Assembly (NCBI GenBank): GCA_016880695.1
Contig: JAEHCY010000024.1
Coordinates: forward strand, 1-5,329
DNA from: Chromatiaceae bacterium
GTDB taxonomy: Bacteria > Pseudomonadota > Gammaproteobacteria > Chromatiales > Chromatiaceae
Length of the DNA: 5,329 nucleotides
Reading direction: 5' to 3'
Part shown: positions 1 to 5,323 of the stretch, piece by piece
Layout of the letters: each line of letters opens with the position of its first letter
Numbering within the stretch: the first letter of the stretch is position 1
Notes under the pieces: generated by a model
Told to the model about the DNA's origin: nothing
What the model saw: the letters and a program-made list of their open reading frames with translations, nothing else
The model's database searches: none
Position numbers and translations under genes: made by a program

Positions 1-96
1 ATACTCTTTTGGCAAGTTATCGCGTAGCAATTTCAAGACCAGCTTTTCACCGTGTGTTGCTTTGTCTTCGCGTAGGGATCCATAGATCTCAGCCAT
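1..96 (-). CDS. N-terminal fragment of a probable NERD (nuclease-related domain) protein, runs off the left edge
   Basis: Reading leftward from an ATG at 96-94 there is an open frame to the window edge, giving 32 residues that begin MAEIYGSLREDKATHGEK and continue with a Leu/Lys-rich helix ending in LPKEY. The pattern of a short start, a Gly-Glu-Lys step and a helix such as LVLKLL, then a residue run leading into a first strand, is how NERD-domain proteins commonly begin. That family has a restriction-endonuclease-like fold and is often fused to helicase, kinase or topoisomerase zinc-finger domains. The fragment is too short to show catalytic residues, so the assignment is by resemblance only. 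An AAGG seven bases before the ATG is a plausible ribosome binding site. The composition (45% G+C) is well below the rest of the window, which suggests a horizontally acquired gene. Its upstream region falls inside the remains of an Hsp20 gene. Everything beyond residue 32 is unseen, including whether the gene is intact. Confidence 0.55.
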   Translation of the reverse strand, partial: MAEIYGSLREDKATHGEKLVLKLLRDNLPKEY

Positions 97-98
97 AG

Positions 99-452
99 CC
101 TAACCTTAACTTCGGCGAAGGGCTCGATCTGCGCACGCCGCGCGTGGACCTGATGGACCGGAAGGAGGATTGGGTGGTACGCGCCGAACTGCCCGGGGTG
201 GACAAGAAGGATCTGGAGGTCAACCTTGCCGGCAGCGCGCTCACCATCCGCGCCGAGACCCGGAAAGAGGAGAAAGAGGAACGGGGTGAGTACTTCCGCT
301 CGGAGATCGCCCGCGGCAGCTTCAGCCGGACGCTGCATCTTCCGGAGGAGGTTCTGCCCGAGCAGGTGGCGGCCACCTTCGAGAACGGAGTCCTCGAGGT
401 TCACCTGCCCAAGGCCCGCAAGGTAGAACGGCGGAAGATCGAGGTGAAGTAA
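99..452 (+). pseudogene. 5'-truncated Hsp20/alpha-crystallin small heat shock protein
   Basis: Small heat shock proteins are ATP-independent holdases that oligomerise in the cytoplasm. The frame is open from just after a TAG at 96-98 through to the TAA at 450-452. The encoded protein carries a complete alpha-crystallin domain: a PRVDLMDRKEDW first strand, then AELPGVDKKDLEV, the EYFRSEI/RGSFSRTLHLPEEV segment, and the signature ATFENGVLEVHLPKA. It ends in KIEVK, which supplies the I-x-V C-terminal oligomerisation motif. Family members have about 40-50 further residues before the domain, and those are replaced here by the start region of an opposite-strand gene. No ATG with a ribosome binding site exists in the retained part. 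The first candidates are GTG at 144 and ATG at 153, neither preceded by a Shine-Dalgarno sequence. There are no internal stops or frameshifts, so the break is recent, or a 102-residue domain-only protein (144-452) is still made. Family assignment is firm; pseudogene status is inference. Confidence 0.75.
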
Positions 453-469
453 GCCCCTAGCGTTACCGC

Positions 470-489
470 GCCCGCGCGGAATCGCGGGC
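470..489. other. GC-rich hairpin, first of three in the convergent gap
   Basis: A perfect 7-bp stem (470-476 with 483-489) encloses a six-base loop, 18 bases after the Hsp20 stop. No T-run follows on either strand, so it may be an RNA-stabilising or Rho-associated element rather than a standalone terminator. Confidence 0.45.
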
Positions 490-496
490 AAGAGAG

Positions 497-514
497 CTGC
501 CCCCAGCGGGGCAG
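497..514 (-). terminator. Hairpin, possible terminator for the leftward qmcA-nfeD transcript
   Basis: A perfect 7-bp stem (497-503 with 508-514) encloses a four-base loop. Read on the minus strand it is followed by CTCTCTT, a weak pyrimidine tract. It sits about 45-60 bases beyond the nfeD stop, so it could end that operon's message. The tract is poor for an intrinsic terminator, so confidence is limited. Confidence 0.35.
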
Positions 515-520
515 AGAGTT

Positions 521-549
521 GGCCGGCAGGGATGCCGGCCTCGTCGTTT
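521..549 (+). terminator. Probable intrinsic terminator after the Hsp20 remnant
   Basis: A perfect 8-bp GC-rich stem (521-528 with 533-540) with a four-base loop is followed on the plus strand by TCGTCGTTT. This gives a modest U-rich tail. It lies 69 bases after the Hsp20 stop and just beyond the 3' end of the convergent nfeD gene. It fits as the ancestral hsp20 terminator, which would have outlived the loss of the gene's 5' end. Confidence 0.55.
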
Positions 550-556
550 CCCAGAG

Positions 557-1042
557 CTAAAGCGGTTTGCGTTCCGAGGGATCCCTTTCGGGAGGGTCAC
601 ACGCCACCTCCAGCAGCACGCCATTGACGGCGGTCACCCGGACACGAGCGCCCGCGGGGCAATCCGGTCCTATTATCTTCCAGGTGCTGTCATCGACGCG
701 GATCCTGCCAGAGCCATTGACGATGGGCGCGCTCAGGGTGAATCGCCGGCCTACGTACTGCTCGCCACGGCGGTTCAGGGTGGGCTCGTCGGTGGCAATG
801 GGATGGCGCTTGAGGTAGCGCCGACTGGTCAGAACGCTCAACAGGCTGAAAAGAGAGAAGAGGAGCCACTGATAAGGCCATTCTAGGGTGGGCCAAATAA
901 TCAGCAATAGCCCAACCAGCCCCGCAGCAACGCCGAGCCAGAGAAAGAAGACACCTGGCGAGAAGATCTCCAGGATGACCAACACCACCCCGAGCACCAA
1001 CCAGTGCCAGTAAGAAACCGACTGCACCCAGGCCCACTCCAT
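557..1042 (-). CDS. NfeD family membrane protein (YbbJ-like), partner of the stomatin QmcA
   Basis: NfeD-type proteins are small inner-membrane proteins whose C-terminal OB-fold domain faces the cytosol. They are nearly always encoded beside a stomatin and are thought to form a membrane-organising or quality-control complex with it. The 161-residue product has three hydrophobic segments, at about residues 12-28, 31-50 and 56-72. A basic linker (SRRYLKRH) follows, then a soluble domain at about 95-147 with the family's GSGRIRVDDSTWKI strand pair and GARVRVTAVNGVLLEV. It is the short NfeD form, lacking the ClpP-like serine protease domain of long members. The start is fixed by its TAATG overlap with the qmcA stop and by an AAGGG nine bases upstream, inside the end of qmcA, which points to translational coupling. 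The polar tail (about 149-161) is poorly conserved in the family. Assignment is confident. Function beyond partnership with QmcA is inferred from homologues such as E. coli YbbJ. Confidence 0.92.
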   Translation of the reverse strand: MEWAWVQSVSYWHWLVLGVVLVILEIFSPGVFFLWLGVAAGLVGLLLIIWPTLEWPYQWLLFSLFSLLSVLTSRRYLKRHPIATDEPTLNRRGEQYVGRRFTLSAPIVNGSGRIRVDDSTWKIIGPDCPAGARVRVTAVNGVLLEVACDPPERDPSERKPL

Positions 1043-1959
1043 TAGGCATCACCCTTCTTGCCCAGGCTGGCACGCGCGATCTCGGCGATTCCGCCGAGTG
1101 CGCCGATCAGACTGGTCGCCTCCAGGGGGAGCATGATCACCTTCTGATTCTCGGCGCTGCCGATGCTCTGCAGGGCATCAGTGTAGCGCTGGGCCACGAA
1201 ATAGTTGATGGCATTGATGTCGCCCTTGGCAATCGCCTGGGAGACCATGAGCGTGGCCTTGGCTTCCGCCTCGGCCAGTCGCTCGCGGGCCTCCGCCGCA
1301 CGGAAAGAGGCCTCTCGCTCACCCTCGGCCTTGAGAATGGCCGCCTGCTTCTCGCCCTCGGCGCGCAGAATCTGGGCCTGCCGCTTGCCCTCGGCCTCAA
1401 GGATCTCGGCCCGCTTGTCGCGCTCCGCCTTCATCTGTCGGCCCATGGAGGCCACGATATCCGCAGGCGGGTTGATGTCTTTGATCTCGATGCGCGTGAC
1501 CTTAATCCCCCATGGGGTGGTGGCATCGTCCACCACCGTCAGCAGCCGCGCGTTGATCTGATCGCGCTGGGAGAGGAGTTCATCGAGGTCCATCGAGCCC
1601 ATCACGGTGCGGATGTTGGTGGTGGTGAGGTTGAGGATGGCGTACTCCAGCCGGCTGATCTCGTAGGCCGCCTTTGCCGCCTCGAGCACCTGGTAGAACA
1701 CCACTCCATCCACTGTCACCATGGCGTTGTCGCGGGTGATGACGCCCTGAGAGGGCACATCGAGCACCTGCTCCATCATGCTCATCTTCGAGCCAACCCG
1801 ATCGACCACTGGAAAGATTAGGTTGAGCCCTGGCTCGAGGGTCCGCGTATAGCGACCGAAGCGTTCGACGGTGTACTCCGAACCCTGCGGAACACGGATC
1901 ACGCCGAGCACCACAAAGGCAACAGCGAGTACAACAACGGCAATGACAAAGGGTTCCAT
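1042..1959 (-). CDS. qmcA: Stomatin/SPFH-domain membrane scaffold protein QmcA
   Basis: QmcA is an inner-membrane SPFH (band 7) protein that forms large oligomeric assemblies. In E. coli it is encoded with YbbJ and is linked to membrane protein quality control alongside FtsH. The 305-residue product matches the E. coli length. It has one N-terminal membrane anchor (about residues 4-21). The SPFH domain runs from about 22 to 185, including VPQGSEYTVERFGRY, LEPGLNLIFPVVDRV, the TRDNAMVTVDGVVFYQV segment, LDELLSQRDQINARL and WGIKVTRIEIKDINPP. An Ala/Glu-rich coiled coil at about 175-236 contains three 11-residue repeats. The C-terminal segment around KVIMLPLEATSLIGALGG is also typical. The ATG at 1959 puts the anchor at the very N-terminus as expected. 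The Shine-Dalgarno is weak (a GAG-containing stretch). It is the first gene of a two-gene operon with nfeD downstream. A TATACT -10 candidate lies about 60 bases upstream. Confidence 0.93.
   Translation of the reverse strand: MEPFVIAVVVLAVAFVVLGVIRVPQGSEYTVERFGRYTRTLEPGLNLIFPVVDRVGSKMSMMEQVLDVPSQGVITRDNAMVTVDGVVFYQVLEAAKAAYEISRLEYAILNLTTTNIRTVMGSMDLDELLSQRDQINARLLTVVDDATTPWGIKVTRIEIKDINPPADIVASMGRQMKAERDKRAEILEAEGKRQAQILRAEGEKQAAILKAEGEREASFRAAEARERLAEAEAKATLMVSQAIAKGDINAINYFVAQRYTDALQSIGSAENQKVIMLPLEATSLIGALGGIAEIARASLGKKGDA
1306..1404 (-). repeat. Three tandem 33-base coding repeats in the QmcA coiled coil
   Basis: Residues 186-218 of QmcA are three consecutive 11-residue units: EILEAEGKRQA, QILRAEGEKQA and AILKAEGEREA. 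An 11-residue (hendecad) period suits a nearly straight right-handed helix bundle, as in other SPFH proteins. The DNA units are similar but not identical, so this is an old family feature rather than a recent expansion. Confidence 0.8.
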
Positions 1960-2019
1960 AGTCGGTGTCTCGATTGGGGTTAGAGAGCCGAAACCGGCGC
2001 CCCGGTGGGGCCACCGGCA

Positions 2020-2025
2020 AGTATA
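2020..2025 (-). promoter_or_regulatory. Candidate -10 box (TATACT) for the qmcA-nfeD operon
   Basis: On the minus strand TATACT differs from the sigma-70 -10 consensus by one base. It lies 60 bases before the qmcA ATG, implying a leader of roughly 50 bases. No recognisable -35 is present at 16-18 bases spacing (the position is GC-only), so the promoter would be weak or factor-dependent. The presumed start point falls on a 6-bp hairpin at 2002-2017. Confidence 0.35.
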
Positions 2026-2061
2026 GCCGGCTTTGCATCCCGGCCGGCGGGTGGTTTCGGG

Positions 2062-2067
2062 TACACT
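2062..2067 (+). promoter_or_regulatory. Candidate -10 box (TACACT) close to the ttcA-like start
   Basis: TACACT lies eight bases before the ATG at 2076. If used, transcription would begin at or within a few bases of the start codon, giving a leaderless or near-leaderless message. This would agree with the lack of a good Shine-Dalgarno there (only GGG five bases before the ATG). No -35 match is seen, so the call is tentative. Confidence 0.25.
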
Positions 2068-2075
2068 GGGCGACC

Positions 2076-2915
2076 ATGCGCACCGCTCCGGAATTGATCC
2101 TGCCCAAGCCCCCCAAGTCGTTGCTGCGCAAGGTGGGTCGAGCGATTGCCGATTACGCCATGATCCGCCCCGGCGACCGCATTTTGCTCGGTGTCTCTGG
2201 CGGAAAGGACTCCCTGTCGCTGCTCGCGATTCTCCAGCATCTTCAAACCTACGCCCCGGTGCACTTCGAGCTTGCCGTGCTCACCGTGGATCCCGAGGTC
2301 GAGGGGTTCGACCCCGCCACCCTCATTCCCTACTACCAGGCGCTCGGCCTGCGCTGGTTGTACGAGCGCCAGCCGATCATGGCCCAGGCGCAGATCCAAC
2401 TGGAGGGGGATTCCTTCTGCGCCTTCTGCGCGCGGATGAAACGCGGGGTGATGTATAACCTCTGTCGGCGTCATGGGTTTAATGTGCTGGCGCTGGCCCA
2501 GCATCTGGACGACCTGGCGGAGAGTCTGCTCATGTCACTGTTCCACGGTGGCCAACTGCGCACCATGAAGGCCCATTACCTCAACGACGCGGGTGATGTG
2601 CGCATCATCCGGCCCCTCGCCTACTGCCGCGAGCGGCAAACGGCGGAGTTTGCGCTACAGGCCGCCCTGCCGGTAGTCCCCGATAGCTGCCCCGCCTGTT
2701 TTCGCGCGCCCACCCAGCGCGAGCACATGAAGGCGCTTCTCGCCCGCGAGGAGCACGACACCCCCCACCTGTTCGCCAACTTGCTGCACGCCATGCGGCC
2801 ACTGCTGCTTGAAGGGGGTATCCCACCCGCGGGGGCCGACGGCACCGAGTTAATGGGCACGCGGATGGCTGACCGCAACAGGGCGCGCAGAGCGACCACA
2901 GAGGACAACGCATGA
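2076..2915 (+). CDS. TtcA-family PP-loop ATP-binding protein (tRNA 2-thiocytidine biosynthesis-like)
   Basis: TtcA is a cytosolic iron-sulfur enzyme that adenylates and thiolates C32 of certain tRNAs. This 279-residue protein shows the ATP-binding PP-loop SGGKDS (41-46) and LTVDPEVEGFDP after the second strand. It has a first CxxC pair in CAFCARMKRG (C115, C118), then LAQHLDDLAESLLMSLFHGG (139-158) and IIRPLAYCRE (177-186). A late CPACF motif follows (C205, C208). Overall order and spacing match TtcA, but two details differ from the E. coli enzyme: AQH-DD replaces GHH-DD, and CPACF replaces the CNLCGSQ-type third-ligand region. It therefore probably belongs to a TtcA-like subgroup whose tRNA target is unproven. 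The ATG at 2076 is preferred over an open frame back to 1965, because the family's conserved N-terminus begins near there and the extension is low-complexity and overlaps the promoter region. The stop overlaps the next gene's start by four bases (ATGA). Confidence 0.85.
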   Translation: MRTAPELILPKPPKSLLRKVGRAIADYAMIRPGDRILLGVSGGKDSLSLLAILQHLQTYAPVHFELAVLTVDPEVEGFDPATLIPYYQALGLRWLYERQPIMAQAQIQLEGDSFCAFCARMKRGVMYNLCRRHGFNVLALAQHLDDLAESLLMSLFHGGQLRTMKAHYLNDAGDVRIIRPLAYCRERQTAEFALQAALPVVPDSCPACFRAPTQREHMKALLAREEHDTPHLFANLLHAMRPLLLEGGIPPAGADGTELMGTRMADRNRARRATTEDNA

Positions 2916-4180
2916 GGCGGGGTCGAGTCCGGTGGGTCGCGGCCCTCACCCTCTGGTTGGCTACGGCGCCGGCCATGGGTGCGGACCAACCTCCAGCCGG
3001 GGATCGCGGGATCTGGCAGCGTTCGCTGGAGCAGGCCTCAGGTTGGTGGCAACAGTCCCAAGGCCGGCTCGGCGAGGCCTGGGAGCAGACCCGCGGCTGG
3101 TTCACGGCGGAACCGGGCGGTGAGTTCGGGGATGTCTGGAACCGCATCCTGCCCAAGCTCGACGAGACGCTCGTGCTCGAAGACCGCCGCGAGCAGTTAC
3201 CGCCCCGCGCCTGGTTCTCAGCCGATCAGAGATCCAATCAGGCGGAGATTAATGCGCTGCTCGATGAGGCGGTCGCTGTTCTCGCGGTTTCACCGGCGCA
3301 GGATGTGCGTGGTCGAGTGCGCCGCCTGGAGGCCGAGATCCAAAAAGCGCAGCAGGATATCGCGGAGCTGCGCACCCGGCGCGTGGCCGCACCGGGAGAT
3401 GCGACCTGGCAGAAGACTGTTGCGGATTATGATCGGGCCATCGCAGAGAAGGAGGCGGAGATTCAACGTTACCGCAGCGACCTCGCGGAGGTGCGTCGCG
3501 CCTTCGCGACCGAGCTGCGCGGACTCGGGATGGAGGTTAGCGAAGAACAGCTTGAGCTGCTGCTTTCCACGGTGGTCGGGGACCATCTCATCGACCTTGG
3601 GATCGCTTTCGACCACGTCAAGGCCATCACCCTGGAGCTGCAGCGCCTAGTGGAGCAGTCGGGGGAGGACATCGAGAACGCCCGGCGTTATTACGGGCTC
3701 TACGTGGTGCTGCTCAAGGTGCTCGAGCGCCTGCACACCCAGATCATCGAGGTCATCGACGGACGCTACCTGACGCGTATTGCCGCTATCCAGGCGCGGA
3801 CCCGCGAGCTAATGGGCCAAACCCGGGGCCTGCAGCGTCAAGCGGCGAAACCTGACCCGGTCCTCGACGCCAACATCGAGGCCCAAGAGCTAACCCTCCG
3901 TGCGGCGACCTACTATCGGGAATACCTCGTCGAGCAATCGCGGCAGATTGGGTTTGCGCGTCAGCGCCTTCGCGGCGACATCGTCACCGCCTGGAACACC
4001 TATGAGACGGTGAAGGTCTCGGGCGAGCTCGTTAGCCTCATTCGCAACAGCCGCCAGCTTCTCGATGGCCTGCTCCAGCGGGAGGTTCCGCCATTGCGGG
4101 GCTTCCAGAATCTTGAGCTGCAGCGCGAACTCCGCAACCTGACACTGCGGCTGCGGGAACCGGGCACCGCTGGCAAGTGA
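2912..4180 (+). CDS. Uncharacterised exported coiled-coil protein, coupled to the TtcA-like gene
   Basis: I do not recognise a named domain. The 422-residue product starts with a clear Sec signal peptide: basic MRRGRVR, a hydrophobic core at about residues 8-20, and a likely cleavage near AMG/AD at 23-24. There is no lipobox cysteine; indeed no cysteine is present in the whole protein. After the signal comes a tryptophan-rich stretch (residues 35-75, seven Trp). A linker with LPPRAWFS follows, then a charged coiled coil (about 130-205). A more hydrophobic helical part has YYGLYVVLLKVLERLHTQ at 260-277. The C-terminal third includes NTYETVKVSGELVSLI (362-377) and VPPLRGF. No second membrane segment is evident, so it is probably a soluble or peripheral periplasmic protein. 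Its ATG overlaps the preceding stop (ATGA), and GAGG lies seven bases upstream, so co-translation is likely. The regular codon use across the frame supports a real gene. Function is unknown. Confidence 0.85.
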   Translation: MRRGRVRWVAALTLWLATAPAMGADQPPAGDRGIWQRSLEQASGWWQQSQGRLGEAWEQTRGWFTAEPGGEFGDVWNRILPKLDETLVLEDRREQLPPRAWFSADQRSNQAEINALLDEAVAVLAVSPAQDVRGRVRRLEAEIQKAQQDIAELRTRRVAAPGDATWQKTVADYDRAIAEKEAEIQRYRSDLAEVRRAFATELRGLGMEVSEEQLELLLSTVVGDHLIDLGIAFDHVKAITLELQRLVEQSGEDIENARRYYGLYVVLLKVLERLHTQIIEVIDGRYLTRIAAIQARTRELMGQTRGLQRQAAKPDPVLDANIEAQELTLRAATYYREYLVEQSRQIGFARQRLRGDIVTAWNTYETVKVSGELVSLIRNSRQLLDGLLQREVPPLRGFQNLELQRELRNLTLRLREPGTAGK

Positions 4181-4531
4181 GCTGGCGAAGCGGTCCCTCC
4201 GCTTGATCCGCGCAGGGCAGGAGCCGGTTGGCCACAGCCTTTTGCGGCGATCAGGATCGCACCGCGACGGCTAGCGACAGAGCCAGCAGCGCGTAACCGC
4301 GGCAAGCCGGTCAGGAAAAATCGCCCTGGTGGAACACAGCGGCTTTCGACACGCCTTTTTCGGTGCGGACTCTGTTTGGGACGTGGTCCTCGTTGCGGGT
4401 AACCTCGCGGGTTCAGGTCGAAAAGTCACATAGTCGTCAGGATGCCGCACTCTTTTGTGCTGCTCGGAAACACCGTGGCGATCCTTCCGCCGTTGCTCAG
4501 GGCACACTACGATCCCTATCGGCCACTTTGA
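4181..4531. other. 351-base convergent intergenic gap without a convincing gene
   Basis: This lies between the 3' ends of the exported coiled-coil gene and murI. I see a 6-bp hairpin at 4188-4204 (five-base loop), eight bases after the upstream stop, without a T-run. A second bulged hairpin spans 4244-4265. Two short plus-strand open frames occur, at 4275-4433 (52 codons, no ATG, GTG at 4329) and at 4442-4531 (ATG, 29 residues, ending one base before the murI stop). Neither has a good ribosome binding site or a family I recognise. No tRNA, structured RNA or insertion-sequence end was recognised. Confidence 0.6.
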
Positions 4532-5323
4532 TCAGCAGGCGCGCACCAACCGCGCCGGATGCTGGCAACGGCCAGCTAAGGTGCCGAGACCCAGTGCCGG
4601 CAAAGCGGCATGCAGCCGCTCGGGTCGCGCGGTTGCCAGGAGTGCGAGCCGCCCCTGGCCCAACGGGAGCCCGCATGCCTGACGTGCGACCTGACGTGCG
4701 ACCGCTGCAGCGACGTCGATGAGCTCGGCCCGGCCGGCCAATATCGGTTCCAGCAGTTCCGTGAGAAAGCTGTAATGGGTACAACCGAGGACTACTCGAT
4801 CGGCACCGCGCCGCAGTAGCGGATCCACAACCCGCCCCACTTCTTCTAAGAATTCCGCCCCGTTTAGACGCAGCATCTCCACTCGTGTCGCCCATCCTGG
4901 GCAGGGAACCACCTCGACCGCCACATGAGATGCATGCTCTTCTATTAACCGCTGCAACCGCTCGCTTCGCGCGGTTACTTCGGTGGCAAGTACGGCAATG
5001 CGTCGGCTGTGCGAGGTCGCGGCGGCGGGCTTCACACCCGGTTCCACACCGACCACAGGAATGCCTGGGTGCTGGTGGCGGAGCTCGTTTACAGCCGCGG
5101 CGGTGGCGGTATTGCAGGCCACGACCAACAACCGGCAGCCCTCCTCCTGGACCAGGTACCGACCAATGGCCAGCACTCGACCACGAATGAAGTCGTCGGG
5201 TTTGCTGCCGTAAGGGACATGGGCCGTATCCGCCAAATAGGCCAGATCGGTTTTTGGCAGGTGGCGAGCGACCGCGGCCAGCACCGAAAGCCCGCCGAGT
5301 CCGGAATCGAATATGCCGATCAT
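4532..5323 (-). CDS. murI: Glutamate racemase
   Basis: MurI interconverts L- and D-glutamate in the cytoplasm, providing D-Glu for the peptidoglycan stem peptide, by a cofactor-independent two-cysteine mechanism. The 263-residue product is of normal length. It carries the N-terminal FDSGLGGLSVL (D6, S7), ADTAHVPYG (31-39), the first catalytic cysteine in ACNTATAAA (C70), and GVEPGVKPA (92-100). VLATEVTARS (111-120) follows, then the second catalytic cysteine in LGCTHYSFL (C181). All expected active-site residues are visible, so the enzyme should be functional. The ATG at 5323 gives the canonical MIGIFDSG start. Only six bases upstream are in the window, so its ribosome site and promoter cannot be judged. 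A perfect 12-base tandem duplication (4679-4702) encodes VARQVARQ near residues 208-215. No clear intrinsic terminator follows the stop at 4532. Confidence 0.95.
   Translation of the reverse strand: MIGIFDSGLGGLSVLAAVARHLPKTDLAYLADTAHVPYGSKPDDFIRGRVLAIGRYLVQEEGCRLLVVACNTATAAAVNELRHQHPGIPVVGVEPGVKPAAATSHSRRIAVLATEVTARSERLQRLIEEHASHVAVEVVPCPGWATRVEMLRLNGAEFLEEVGRVVDPLLRRGADRVVLGCTHYSFLTELLEPILAGRAELIDVAAAVARQVARQACGLPLGQGRLALLATARPERLHAALPALGLGTLAGRCQHPARLVRAC
4679..4702 (-). repeat. Perfect 12-base tandem duplication inside murI
   Basis: Two identical, adjacent copies of CTGACGTGCGAC (plus strand) encode VARQ-VARQ in MurI helix residues 208-215. It stays in frame and keeps the protein at normal length, so it is either a small replication-slippage event or coincident codon choice in an Ala/Arg helix. 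Confidence 0.85.

Noticed and set aside
33..491. Minus-strand open frame of 152 codons antisense to the Hsp20 remnant
   Set aside because: The plus-strand frame carries unmistakable Hsp20 motifs; the antisense frame is a compositional shadow.
1965..2075. N-terminal extension of 37 codons for the TtcA-like gene
   Set aside because: It is Gly/Arg-rich with no family similarity, runs through the divergent promoter region, and the conserved N-terminal helix begins right after ATG 2076.
1580..2131. Open frame of 183 codons on the minus strand overlapping qmcA
   Set aside because: It is an out-of-frame shadow of qmcA and its promoter region, with Arg/Gly/His-rich composition typical of GC-rich antisense or offset frames.
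2605..3156. Open frame of 183 codons on the minus strand across the TtcA-like/exported gene junction
   Set aside because: It is antisense to two well-supported coupled genes and has Pro/Arg/Cys-rich composition with no recognisable motif.
4405..4425. GCGGGTTCAGGTC resembling a tRNA T-arm
   Set aside because: No matching acceptor stem, anticodon arm or D-arm can be drawn around it.
4442..4531. 29-residue hydrophobic peptide as a real small gene
   Set aside because: AGG directly abuts the ATG with no proper spacing, there is no promoter, and there is no known family. It is kept only as part of the low-interest gap observation.
4363..4722. Plus-strand open frame of 119 codons entering murI
   Set aside because: Its second half is antisense to the clearly functional murI, and no ribosome site or motif supports it.
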